A stretch of 64,000 nucleotides of DNA from DASSQJ01 sp963773655 (GTDB lineage Bacteria; Actinomycetota; Actinomycetes; Actinomycetales; Dermatophilaceae), in assembly GCA_963773655.1 (NCBI GenBank), contig CAVZBX010000003.1, forward strand, positions 124,001-188,000. Reading direction: 5' to 3'. This document shows positions 1-7,859 of this stretch, one piece after another (position 1 is the stretch's first letter; the number at the start of each line of letters is the position of its first letter). A model generated the notes under the pieces. It saw only the letters and a list, made by a program, of their open reading frames with translations, did no database searches and had not been told where the DNA came from. The position numbers and the translations under genes are program-made.

Positions 1-789
1 CTGCCCAGCGACCGCGAGGCCGTTGCCACGGCGATGGGCAGCACCTGGGAGGACTACTTCGACCTCGGCAAGAAGTTCATGGCGTCCTCGGACGTGCCGT
101 GGATCGGCTCGGCCGGCGAGGTCTACAACGCGATGGTCAACCAGATGCCCAACGCCTACGAGGAGGAGGACGGCACCGTCATCGCCACCTCCAACCCCGA
201 GGTCCGTGAGGCCTACGACATGGTCACCCAGGCCTCGGCCGACGGACTCTCGGCCCACCTGGGTCAGTGGAGCGACGACTGGACCAGCTCGTTCCAGACC
301 GACGGCTTCGCGACGATGCCCTGCCCGAGCTGGATGCTCGGCGTCATCGAGGGCAACGCGGCGGGGGTCGAGGGCTGGGACATCGCCAACACCTTCCCCG
401 GCGGTGGCGGCAACTGGGGCGGCTCGTACCTGACCGTGCCGACCCAGTCCGAGCACCCCGAGGAGGCCAAGGCGCTCGCCGCGTGGCTGACCGCCCCGGA
501 GCAGCAGATCAAGGCGTTCGTCTCCAAGGGCACCTTCCCCAGCCAGCAGGAGGCACTCTCCTCCAGCGAGCTCACCTCGGTGACGAACGCGTTCTTCGCC
601 GAGGCCCCCACCGGTGAGATCTTCGCCGACCGCGCCGAGGCCGTCACCGTCGTCCCCTTCAAGGGCCCGAAGTTCTCGGCGATCAACGACGCGATGCAGC
701 AGGCCATCGCCCGGGTCGACATCGACCAGACCGACGACCCGGACGCCTCCTGGGAGAAGTTCGTCAGCGACGTCGAGTCGCTCGGCTGA
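1..789 (+). CDS. Sugar ABC importer substrate-binding protein (3' part)
   Basis: The reading frame is open from the first base, so the N-terminus and lipoprotein signal lie outside the window; 262 residues remain. The sequence reads as the C-terminal lobe of a CUT1-family extracellular solute-binding protein: a segment rich in W, Y and G (WSDDWTSSFQTDGFATMPCP, then a G-rich loop before SYLTVPTQSEHPEEAKALA) is typical of the sugar cleft and following helix. Two CUT1 permease genes follow at 17 and 1 nt, which fixes the role as the binding component of a carbohydrate importer outside the membrane. The actual sugar cannot be told. No ATPase gene is in this operon. Confidence 0.88.
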   Translation: MPSDREAVATAMGSTWEDYFDLGKKFMASSDVPWIGSAGEVYNAMVNQMPNAYEEEDGTVIATSNPEVREAYDMVTQASADGLSAHLGQWSDDWTSSFQTDGFATMPCPSWMLGVIEGNAAGVEGWDIANTFPGGGGNWGGSYLTVPTQSEHPEEAKALAAWLTAPEQQIKAFVSKGTFPSQQEALSSSELTSVTNAFFAEAPTGEIFADRAEAVTVVPFKGPKFSAINDAMQQAIARVDIDQTDDPDASWEKFVSDVESLG

Positions 790-806
790 GCGGACCGGTC
801 CCCGTC

Positions 807-1781
807 ATGAGCGTCGACACGACGGCTCGAGCTGCGGCGCCGGCCCCGCCGGCGCCGCAGCGGCGCACCACCCGCCAGCGGCTGCGGGCCCTGGACGCCA
901 GGGTGGCGCCCTACGCCTACATCTCCCCGTTCTTCGTCCTCTTCGCCCTCGTCGGACTGTTCCCGCTCGTCTACACCTTCTGGGTCTCGGTCCACGACTG
1001 GAACCTCATCGGCGGCAAGGGCGAGTTCGTGGGTCTGGACAACTACGCCCAGGCCCTCGGGCAGGAGAACTTCTGGATCGGCGCCCGCAACACGGTGAGC
1101 ATCTTCCTGCTCTCCGGCGTCACCCAGACCGTCGGGGCGATCGCGCTCGCGGCCGTGCTGAACCAGAACATCCGGGCCCGCACGTTCTGGCGGATGGGCG
1201 TGCTCCTGCCCTTCGTCATCGCGCCCGTCGCGGTCGGCGTCATCTTCAGCAAGATGTTCGCCGACCAGTCCGGCCTCATCAACAGCCTGCTCACCTCGGT
1301 CGGGCTGCCCGCCGTCGGGTGGCACTCCGACGTCCTCGCCTCGCACGTGGCGATCTCGACGATGGTCAACTTCCGGTGGACCGGCTACGTGACCCTCATC
1401 TTCCTCGCGGCGATGCAGGCGATCCCGACCGAGCTCTACGAGGCGGCGGTCCTCGACGGTGCCAGCCGGATGCGGCAGTTCTTCTCCGTCACCGTGCCGA
1501 TGCTGCGTCCGACGATCATCTTCGTCGTCATCACGGCCACCATCGGCGGCCTGCAGATCTTCGACGAACCCCGGGTCTTCGACCAGCAGGGCCTCGGCGG
1601 GGCGGACCGGCAGTGGATGACGATGACGATGTACCTCTACGAGCTGGGCTGGGGCCCGCAGAAGAGCTTCGGGCGGGCCGCGGCCGTGTCCTGGCTGCTC
1701 TTCCTCTTCATCATCCTCATCGGGGTGCTCAACTACCTCGCCACCCGGCGCATCGCGTCGTCCTCGAGCGGAGGCAAGTGA
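807..1781 (+). CDS. Sugar ABC transporter permease, MalF-like
   Basis: Integral membrane permease of a CUT1 carbohydrate importer, 324 residues, with about six hydrophobic segments; the first follows a basic N-terminus (YAYISPFFVLFALVGLFPLV). The EAA loop that contacts the ATPase is visible as EAAVLDGASRMRQFFSVTVP at about residues 212-231. It lies between the binding-protein gene and the second permease (1 nt gap), as in standard CUT1 operons. The ATG start has no strong ribosome binding site, so translation may be coupled to the upstream gene. Confidence 0.93.
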   Translation: MSVDTTARAAAPAPPAPQRRTTRQRLRALDARVAPYAYISPFFVLFALVGLFPLVYTFWVSVHDWNLIGGKGEFVGLDNYAQALGQENFWIGARNTVSIFLLSGVTQTVGAIALAAVLNQNIRARTFWRMGVLLPFVIAPVAVGVIFSKMFADQSGLINSLLTSVGLPAVGWHSDVLASHVAISTMVNFRWTGYVTLIFLAAMQAIPTELYEAAVLDGASRMRQFFSVTVPMLRPTIIFVVITATIGGLQIFDEPRVFDQQGLGGADRQWMTMTMYLYELGWGPQKSFGRAAAVSWLLFLFIILIGVLNYLATRRIASSSSGGK

Positions 1782-1782
1782 C

Positions 1783-2694
1783 ATGGCCCTGCCGTCAGCA
1801 CCCATGGTGGAGGGCATCGCCGGTCCCGGCGCGGCCCGCGCCCGCCGCCGCCGGGCACGTCGCGGCGGTGTCGCGGGTCGGCCGGGCTGGGTGACCTACG
1901 TCGTCCTCGGCCTGGTCATCGCCCTCTCGGCCTACCCGCTCTACTACTCCTTCCTCCTCGGCTCCTCCGACGCCGCGACGATCGCGCGGGACCCCGTACC
2001 GTCCCTGGTCCCCCAGGGGAACTTCGTCGACAACGTCCAGCGGGTCATCACCTCCGACATCAAGTTCTGGCAGGCGCTCGCGAACAGCATCCTGGTCGCG
2101 GTGCTCACCGCCGCGTCGGTCGTGTTCTTCTCCACCCTCGCCGGCTACTCGTTCAGCAAGCTGCGATTCCGCGGCCGGGGCCCGCTGCTCGTCTTCGTCG
2201 TCGCGACGATGGCGATCCCGACCCAGCTGAGCGTGGTCCCGCTGTTCATCCTCATGAGCAACCTCGGCTGGACCGGCAACCTGCTCGCCGTCATCGTGCC
2301 GGGCCTCGTGACCGCCTTCGGGGTGTTCTGGATGACCCAGTACCTCGAGTCGGCGCTGCCCTACGAGCTCATCGAGGCGGCGCGGGTCGACGGGTGCTCG
2401 ATGCTGCGGACGTTCTGGAGCATCGCGCTCCCGGCCGCCCGTCCCGCCGCCGCGATGCTCGGGCTGTTCACCTTCATCGGGTCGTGGACGGCGTTCTTCT
2501 GGCCGTTCATCGTCCTCGGGTCGTCGAACCCGACGCTCCCGGTGAGCATCCAGCTGCTCCAGGCGTCGTACTTCAAGGACTACTCGCTCATCCTCGCCGG
2601 TGTCACCATCGCCGCCCTGCCGCTGCTCATCCTCTTCGCCGTCGCCGGGCGCCAGCTCGTGGCCGGCGTCATGCAGGGCGCGGTCAAGGGGTAG
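1783..2694 (+). CDS. Sugar ABC transporter permease, MalG-like
   Basis: Second CUT1 permease, 303 residues. After a basic N-terminal arm (about residues 15-30) come six predicted membrane helices, and the EAA loop reads EAARVDGCSMLRTFWSIALP near residues 195-214. It starts immediately after the first permease stop, so the two are translated as a pair and form the heterodimeric channel. The operon ends here and is followed by a long hairpin. Many actinomycete CUT1 systems borrow a shared MsiK/UgpC-type ATPase encoded elsewhere; that is the likely reason none is seen here. Confidence 0.93.
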   Translation: MALPSAPMVEGIAGPGAARARRRRARRGGVAGRPGWVTYVVLGLVIALSAYPLYYSFLLGSSDAATIARDPVPSLVPQGNFVDNVQRVITSDIKFWQALANSILVAVLTAASVVFFSTLAGYSFSKLRFRGRGPLLVFVVATMAIPTQLSVVPLFILMSNLGWTGNLLAVIVPGLVTAFGVFWMTQYLESALPYELIEAARVDGCSMLRTFWSIALPAARPAAAMLGLFTFIGSWTAFFWPFIVLGSSNPTLPVSIQLLQASYFKDYSLILAGVTIAALPLLILFAVAGRQLVAGVMQGAVKG

Positions 2695-2706
2695 CGACCC
2701 CGACCG

Positions 2707-2754
2707 CGGCACGGACCCGGGCCGCCTCCGACAACGCCACCCGGGTTCGTGCCG
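2707..2754 (+). terminator. Hairpin after the ABC importer operon
   Basis: Inverted repeat with 15-nt arms at 2707-2721 and 2740-2754 and an 18-nt loop; the arms pair at 14 positions plus one G-T wobble. It starts 13 nt past the last permease stop. There is no T-run, as is common in high-GC actinomycetes, so it is a candidate stem-loop terminator or 3' stabiliser. Confidence 0.5.
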
Positions 2755-2817
2755 CCTTCCTCGCGCAGCGCCCGCCCCGGGGTGTCGCTTCCCGGCGCGT
2801 GCGACGAGGATGGAGGC

Positions 2818-3798
2818 ATGAGCGACACCGGCGACCGTCAGCACCACGACCGGGCCGACACCGGAGGGGCGCCCGAGGGTGCCTACGGGGCCGACCGGTC
2901 CGTCGAGATGGCCGAGCGTCCCGCACCGTGCGGCTCGGGCATCCCCTGGCTCGTCGGGGACGTCGTCCTCGTGCTCGCCGCGGTCGGGCTGGCCTTCCTC
3001 GGCGCCTCGAGCGGCTCGACCGCCGCCTGGGTGGGGTGCGTCGTCGCGGCGCTCGCCGCAGCCGTGATCGCGGTCAGCCTCTACATGGTGCGCCCGAACC
3101 AGGCCGCCGTGCTGACGTTGTTCGGCGACTACCGCGGCACGGACCGTCACCCGGGGCTGCGGATCGCCAACCCGCTCTACTCCTCGGCCGGCGGCAAGGT
3201 CTCCCTCCGGGTCCGCAACTTCACCACGTCGACGTCGAAGGTCAACGACGCCAACGGCAACCCCATCCACATCGCGGCCGTCGTCGTGTGGCGGGTCGTG
3301 GACACGGCCCGCGCCAGCTTCGGCGTGGACGACTTCGTCGACTACGTCGAGATCCAGTCCGAGAGCGCCGTGCGCCAGATGGCCCGCGCGTACCCGTACG
3401 AGTCCTTCGACGACCCGGAGGCGACGACGCTCATCGGTGAGCCCGGGGTCGTCAACGACCACCTGCTCACCGAGCTGCAGGAGCGGGCGGACGCGGCGGG
3501 CGTGCGCATCATCGAGGCGCGGGTCACCGACCTCAGCTACGCGGCAGAGGTCGCCGAGTCGATGCTCCGCCGGCAGCAGGCCGCCGCCATCGTGGCGGGG
3601 CGGAGGAAGATCGTCGAGGGAGCGGTCGGCATGGTCCGTCAGGCCCTGACCGAGCTCGAGCAGGGCACGACCGACGCCGACGCCGTCCCCCTCGACGCCG
3701 AGCGGCGGGCGGCCTTCGCCGCGAACCTCATGACCGTCATCGCCAGCGACTCCCCGACGACGCCGATCGTCAACGTGGGCAGCGACCCCCGGCGCTGA
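2818..3798 (+). CDS. SPFH/Band 7 domain membrane protein
   Basis: A 326-residue protein of the SPFH (stomatin/prohibitin/flotillin) superfamily. After a polar N-terminus, two hydrophobic helices (about residues 43-90) anchor it in the membrane, followed by the SPFH core: a VRPNQAAVLTLFGDYRGTD entry motif, then VVVWRVVDTARASFGVDDF, and a coiled-coil-like segment from ELQERADAAGVRIIEARV through AAEVAESMLRRQQAAAIVAGRRKIVEGA. The ATG at 2818 was chosen because GGAGG lies just upstream. It stands alone after the ABC operon. Such proteins scaffold membrane protein complexes or proteases; the partner is unknown. Confidence 0.87.
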   Translation: MSDTGDRQHHDRADTGGAPEGAYGADRSVEMAERPAPCGSGIPWLVGDVVLVLAAVGLAFLGASSGSTAAWVGCVVAALAAAVIAVSLYMVRPNQAAVLTLFGDYRGTDRHPGLRIANPLYSSAGGKVSLRVRNFTTSTSKVNDANGNPIHIAAVVVWRVVDTARASFGVDDFVDYVEIQSESAVRQMARAYPYESFDDPEATTLIGEPGVVNDHLLTELQERADAAGVRIIEARVTDLSYAAEVAESMLRRQQAAAIVAGRRKIVEGAVGMVRQALTELEQGTTDADAVPLDAERRAAFAANLMTVIASDSPTTPIVNVGSDPRR

Positions 3799-3846
3799 CG
3801 GGTCGACATCACGACCCCGACCGCTCGCCGGCCGTAGGGTGCCGGC

Positions 3847-4320
3847 GTGAGCCGGGAACGCACGGGATGGCTGTTCGTCGCCGTCCAGGCCGCGCTGCTC
3901 GTCGCCCTCGTGCTCGTACCGACCGGCACGGCCTGGCCGATGCCGGGCTGGCTCGCCGCCGTCGCGTCGGCGCTGGTCCTCCTCGGGCTGGCGGCGGCCG
4001 CCGTCGCCAGCCTTGCCCTGGGCCGCGCCCTCAGCCCGTCGCCGGTCCCGAGCGCACGTGGCGAGCTGCGCACCGGCGGCCTCTACCGGTGGGTCCGCCA
4101 CCCGATCTACACCGGCGTGCTCGCCGTGGTGGTCGGCCTGACCGTCGGCACGCGTCAGTGGCTGGGCCTCGCGCTCGGGGTGGTGACGGTGGCGTTCTTC
4201 ACGGCCAAGGCGCGGTGGGAGGAGGCCCGGCTCGCCGAGGCGTATCCCGGCTACGCGGAGTACGCCGCGGCGACGCCGCGGTTCGTCCCGCGCCCATGGG
4301 CGCGGCGCCCTCCCCGCTGA
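3847..4320 (+). CDS. Isoprenylcysteine carboxyl methyltransferase-like membrane protein
   Basis: A 157-residue membrane protein of the ICMT/PEMT-like methyltransferase family. Two N-terminal helices are followed by the family signature LRTGGLYRWVRHPIYTGVLA (R-x-x-RHP-x-Y-x-G) around residues 76-95, and the C-terminal EEARLAEAYPGYAEYAAATP containing the E-x-x-L-x-x-x-x-G-x-x-Y pattern. These features bind S-adenosylmethionine at the membrane face. Bacterial members methylate unknown lipid-like or small acceptors; there is no evidence here for protein prenylation. The start is GTG. The convergent DUF1059 gene ends 21 nt away. Confidence 0.85.
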   Translation: MSRERTGWLFVAVQAALLVALVLVPTGTAWPMPGWLAAVASALVLLGLAAAAVASLALGRALSPSPVPSARGELRTGGLYRWVRHPIYTGVLAVVVGLTVGTRQWLGLALGVVTVAFFTAKARWEEARLAEAYPGYAEYAAATPRFVPRPWARRPPR

Positions 4321-4341
4321 CGACCGGCCCCGCCGACCGCC

Positions 4342-4578
4342 TCAGTCGTCCGGCAGGGCGGCGAAGGCCTTCTTCGTGGACCGGTACCAGCCCATCCCCG
4401 TGAGGGGTTTGCGCCACCGGCCCCTCATCTCCTGGTGGGCGGGCCGGTGCGCCGAGTCCCCGGCGGCGACCGCCTCGCGCAGGTGCCGGTCCTGGGCCTT
4501 GATCACCTCGTCCGCGCTCTCGCCACGCAGCCCCAGGTCGCAGGGGCCGCCGAGCTGGCGGCACGTCATCGTCTTCAT
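4342..4578 (-). CDS. DUF1059 family small protein
   Basis: A 78-residue soluble protein opening with MKTMTCRQLGGPCD, the conserved start of DUF1059, followed by a helix (ADEVIKAQDRHLREAV) and a C-terminal GMGWYRSTKKAFAALPDD extension common in actinomycete members. The paired cysteines at the start could bind metal. It lies 23 nt downstream of the ECF41-type sigma gene on the same strand and probably shares its transcript. The biochemical function of the family is unknown. Confidence 0.85.
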   Translation of the reverse strand: MKTMTCRQLGGPCDLGLRGESADEVIKAQDRHLREAVAAGDSAHRPAHQEMRGRWRKPLTGMGWYRSTKKAFAALPDD

Positions 4579-4601
4579 CGGTGTCCCTTCGGTCGGGTGG
4601 G

Positions 4602-5432
4602 TCAGGCAGGGCCGCCGCCCCGGCGGCGGACGACGCGGGCGAGCACGTCGGGGTCGGCGCGGAAGACGATGCCGGTGACCCGGCCGTCGACCACGTCGAA
4701 GTCGAAGAGGACCATCGCCCGGCCGCGGTGGTACCAGGCGGCACCGGGGCGGTCGCCGACGAGGGTCGGCAGGGCCGCGGCGGCCGCGCCGTCGAACATC
4801 GCCGCCACGGCGTCACGTCCCTCGATGCGCTCCGGGGTGCCGGTGGCGACCGCCGCCGGGTCGGCGGTGACGAGCACGTCGGGCGCCAGCAGGCGGAGCA
4901 GGCGCTGCAGGTCGCCACCGCGTGCGGCCTCGAGGAAGGCGTCGACGACCTCCCAGTCGGCCGGCGCCCCGTCCGGGCCGGCGGAGCGCACCTTGGCGCG
5001 GGCGCGGGAGGCCAGCTTGCGGCTGGCCACCGGCGTGCTGTCGAGCATCGCGGCGATGGTCGGGAAGTCGAAGCCGAAGGTGTCGTGGAGCACGAAGGAC
5101 ACCCGTTCGGCCGGGCTCAGCCGCTCCAGCACCACCTGCAGCGCCACGCCGACCGTGTCGGCGAGCGCCACGTCGTCGGCGGGGTCGCGGCCGCCCACCG
5201 CCTCGGCCGGCTCGGCCGGCTCGGGCACCCGTGCGCGGAGCCGGTCCAGGCAGAGCCGGGTGACGACGGTCGTCAGCCACCCCGGCAGGTTGACGACCTC
5301 GTCGGTGGTCCGGTCCAGCCGCAGCCACGCCTGCTGCACGACGTCCTCGGCCTCGGCGTGGTCGCCGAGGATGCCAGCCGCGATCCGGGTCAGTCGGGCG
5401 CGCTCGGCCTCGAAGGCCTCGGCCTGGTCCAT
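4602..5432 (-). CDS. sigJ: ECF41-type (SigJ-like) RNA polymerase sigma factor
   Basis: A 276-residue extracytoplasmic-function sigma factor. Region 2 covers about residues 8-75 (GDHAEAEDVVQQAWLRL) and region 4 about residues 105-160 (LSPAERVSFVLHDTFGFDFP then IAAMLDSTPVASRKLASRAR). A SnoaL-like C-terminal domain follows (about 165-270), with RADPDVLARV near the end in the place of the family's NPDKL-type motif. In ECF41 factors this domain regulates the sigma activity and no separate anti-sigma gene is needed. Its downstream neighbour encodes DUF1059, a probable target. A candidate ECF41-type promoter lies upstream, suggesting autoregulation. Confidence 0.88.
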   Translation of the reverse strand: MDQAEAFEAERARLTRIAAGILGDHAEAEDVVQQAWLRLDRTTDEVVNLPGWLTTVVTRLCLDRLRARVPEPAEPAEAVGGRDPADDVALADTVGVALQVVLERLSPAERVSFVLHDTFGFDFPTIAAMLDSTPVASRKLASRARAKVRSAGPDGAPADWEVVDAFLEAARGGDLQRLLRLLAPDVLVTADPAAVATGTPERIEGRDAVAAMFDGAAAAALPTLVGDRPGAAWYHRGRAMVLFDFDVVDGRVTGIVFRADPDVLARVVRRRGGGPA

Positions 5433-5469
5433 GTGCCCACCCTCTCGTGTCGCCGGTCGTCATGGGGAT

Positions 5470-5497
5470 GACGGACGGGACGGGACGGGTGTGACCA
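5470..5497 (-). promoter_or_regulatory. Candidate ECF41-type promoter of the sigma gene
   Basis: Read on the minus strand, GTCACA (5495-5490) is followed after 16 nt by CGTC (5473-5470), about 38 nt before the sigma start codon. ECF41 factors are known to recognise promoters with a TGTCACA -35 and a CGTC -10. The spacer is a run of CCCGT repeats, so CGTC also occurs at nearby offsets and the exact -10 is uncertain. Confidence 0.4.
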
Positions 5498-5597
5498 CGG
5501 CCGTCCGGCGGTGCCCGCACGGGAGAACGGTGGGGCAACACGCCGTCGGGCGAACCAGCTCCTTGCGGGCGGCCACCCGGCCCGCGACGATGCCGTG

Positions 5598-6470
5598 GTG
5601 GACCTGCGGCAGGGGCGGTTCGTCGAGACGGTGGCGTGGCTCGAGAGCTTCGCGCGCGCCGCGGAGGTGCTGCGGGTGCCGCCGGACGTCGTCGAGCGAC
5701 GGGTGCGGGCCCTCGAGCGCGAGCTGGGGCTCGTCCTGTTCGACCGTTCGCGGCGGACCGTGCGGCTGACCGCCCACGGCCGGCGCTTCCTGGACGAGGT
5801 GCTGCCCGCGATCGACGACCTCGACGCGGCGCGCACCGCCCTGCGTCGCGCGGCCCGCGCCGAGGGCGCCGTCGTCGCCGTCGGCGTCGGGAACCTCGTC
5901 GACGTCGCCGAGCTGTCCGAGGGCCTCGCGGGCCTGCGGACCGAGGAGCCGGCCGTGTCGGTGACGCTGACGACCGGCACGGTCGACGAGCTGGTGGCCG
6001 CCCTCGTCTCCGGGGACCTCGACGTCGTCGTCGGCGGCATCGGTTCAGGCGACGTACCGGACGGGGTGTCGGCGCAGGCGGTGCGCCCGGACGAGCTGGT
6101 CCTCGTCACCGGCCCCACGACCGCCGGTCGCGTGCGGCGCCTCGAGGACGCCGCCGAGGAGCCGTTCGTCGGCGTGCTCGGGAGCGCCGAGCTGGGCCGC
6201 TACCTCGAGCTGGCCTGCGCCACCCACGGCGTCGAGGGCGTCGTGGCCCTGGAGGTCGCCTCGGTGGCGGCGGCCCGCCGGCTCGTCGCGGCCGACCTCG
6301 GGGTCGCCGTCCTGCCGCGCTCGGTGGTGTCGGGGCCCGGTCCCGAGGTGCACCTGTGCAGGCTCGACCCGGCGCCCACCCTGCCGCCCCTGTCCGTCCT
6401 CACCCGGTCCGACCCCGTGCCGTCCCCGCCGGCCTGCCGACTGGCCGACCTGCTCCTGGGGCCGGCCTAG
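5598..6470 (+). CDS. LysR family transcriptional regulator
   Basis: A 290-residue DNA-binding regulator. The winged helix-turn-helix spans about residues 5-60 (FVETVAWLESFARAAEVLRV, then VVERRVRALERELGLVLFDR and LTAHG), and an effector-binding domain follows from about residue 85. The GTG at 5598 was chosen because LysR proteins normally start just before a DLRQ-like segment, which follows it at once; the upstream in-frame residues have no LysR character. It is divergent from the sigma gene. Several canonical HTH positions are degenerate (few S/A residues). Its target and inducer are unknown. Confidence 0.85.
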   Translation: MDLRQGRFVETVAWLESFARAAEVLRVPPDVVERRVRALERELGLVLFDRSRRTVRLTAHGRRFLDEVLPAIDDLDAARTALRRAARAEGAVVAVGVGNLVDVAELSEGLAGLRTEEPAVSVTLTTGTVDELVAALVSGDLDVVVGGIGSGDVPDGVSAQAVRPDELVLVTGPTTAGRVRRLEDAAEEPFVGVLGSAELGRYLELACATHGVEGVVALEVASVAAARRLVAADLGVAVLPRSVVSGPGPEVHLCRLDPAPTLPPLSVLTRSDPVPSPPACRLADLLLGPA

Positions 6471-6491
6471 CGGGTTGCCGCACCGTGGGTC

Positions 6492-6995
6492 TCACTCTCC
6501 CGTGGCGCCGTCGATGCGCTCGCGGAGAAGGTCGGCGTGGCCGCAGTGGCGGGCGTACTCCCCGACGAGCTTGGCGAGGTTCCACCGGATGCTCCGGCCG
6601 TTGCCCGGGGCGGTCGAGCCGAGGTCGTCGGTGCCGGCCAGCGCCGCATCCGTGGCCGCGCACCACTGCTGCCAGGTCGCGAACGAGACCTGGACGTCGG
6701 CCGGACCGCAGTCGACGTCGTCCTCGCGACCGTCGGCGTAGTCGCCCCAGACCCACTCGAAGGGGGTGTCGTCGGTGAGCGGCCACGCCCCGTACGCGTG
6801 CTCCATCTCCGCGAGGTGCCGGACGAGACCGAGCAGCGACAGGGCCGACGGCGCGACCGAACGCTCCACGAGGCGGGCGGGGGACAGGTCGTCGCACTTG
6901 GCGGACAGGGCGTCGCGGTAGAACGCCAGCCAGCCGAGGACGAGGTCGCGCTCGTCACCGTCGGGGGGCTGCGGCGCGCGGCTTCGCGTGGTCAT
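6492..6995 (-). CDS. DinB family protein (DUF664)
   Basis: A 167-residue protein of the DinB/YfiT four-helix-bundle superfamily. Helix one carries VLGWLAFYRDALSAKCDDLS; the metal-ligand histidines expected for the family are visible in LVRHLAEMEHAYGAW and near the C-terminus in YARHCGHADLLRERIDG. Members are often metal-dependent thiol transferases or of unknown function. It ends 21 nt from the LysR stop (convergent). Confidence 0.9.
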   Translation of the reverse strand: MTTRSRAPQPPDGDERDLVLGWLAFYRDALSAKCDDLSPARLVERSVAPSALSLLGLVRHLAEMEHAYGAWPLTDDTPFEWVWGDYADGREDDVDCGPADVQVSFATWQQWCAATDAALAGTDDLGSTAPGNGRSIRWNLAKLVGEYARHCGHADLLRERIDGATGE

Positions 6996-7049
6996 CGGTC
7001 GATCGTCGCGCAGCCCACGGGCGGAGGCGGTGCTCCGGGCCGTGCTTTC

Positions 7050-7793
7050 TCAGGTCCGGCGCCAGACCGACACGTGCTGCTCGCTCTCCGCGGTGAAGGG
7101 CGACCGGTGCCAGTCCGACCACCGGTGCTCGAGGGTCATGCCGGCCAGCCGGGCCATCAGGTCGAGCTCACTCGGCCAGACGTAGCGGAACCGGTGCCGG
7201 CCGTACCGGTGGTGTCCGTCCGCCGTGCGCGTGAAGTGGTGCGAGGACGCCTCCTGGGTCACCGGATCGTAGGTGTCGAACCCCGTGTGGTCCGCGGACA
7301 CCTCGAACGGCACCGCGGACTGGCCGGGAGGGAGGCGCCGCAACGCCGGCACCCCCACCTCGACGACGAAGCGTCCCCCCGGCGCGAGGTGGCGGGCCGC
7401 GTTGGCGACGCAGGCCACCTGCTCGTCCTGCGTCCGCAGGTTGCCGATGGTGTTGTACACGAGGTAGACGAGCGAGAACCCGCCGCACCCCGGGGCGGTG
7501 GCGCTCGCCATGTCCCCCGCAACCACCGGGAGGTCGTCGTCGCGGGAGGCCTTCTCGCGCAGCCTGGCCACCATCGGCGCCGACAGCTCGATGCCCGTCA
7601 CCGACAGCCCGCGCCGGGCCAGCGGGATCGCGACGCGTCCGGTGCCGATCGCCAGCTCGAGGACGGGGCCGCCGCCGGCGAGCTGCTCGAGCACGTCGAC
7701 GGCGGGCTCGAGCACCTCCGGGGCGAACGCGCCCACGCCCGGGGTGTCGTAGCGGGCCGCCGTGTCCTCGTCCCAGAGGTCGCTGCTCGTCAC
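7050..7793 (-). CDS. Class I SAM-dependent methyltransferase
   Basis: A 247-residue cytosolic methyltransferase. Motif I is LELAIGTGRVAIPLARRG at about residues 35-52, followed by GIELSAPMVARLREKA and the post-I acidic residue, and then FSLVYLVYNTIGNLRTQDEQ. The C-terminal half contains a beta-rich block ending in a tryptophan-rich tail. The GTG at 7793 was preferred over an upstream TTG because homologous folds begin close to the WDEDTAARYD segment. The substrate is unknown. Confidence 0.87.
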   Translation of the reverse strand: MTSSDLWDEDTAARYDTPGVGAFAPEVLEPAVDVLEQLAGGGPVLELAIGTGRVAIPLARRGLSVTGIELSAPMVARLREKASRDDDLPVVAGDMASATAPGCGGFSLVYLVYNTIGNLRTQDEQVACVANAARHLAPGGRFVVEVGVPALRRLPPGQSAVPFEVSADHTGFDTYDPVTQEASSHHFTRTADGHHRYGRHRFRYVWPSELDLMARLAGMTLEHRWSDWHRSPFTAESEQHVSVWRRT

Positions 7794-7859
7794 GGCACCG
7801 AGGCTGCCCCGCAGGGCCGTGGACGACAACCGGTTTTCCGGCTTCGGGCGGCGCGCCGG

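Noticed and set aside
1795..4101. A 768-codon minus-strand open frame opposite the ABC permease and SPFH genes
   Set aside because: Composition is dominated by Arg, Asp, Gly and Pro repeats without motifs, and the other strand encodes well-recognised proteins.
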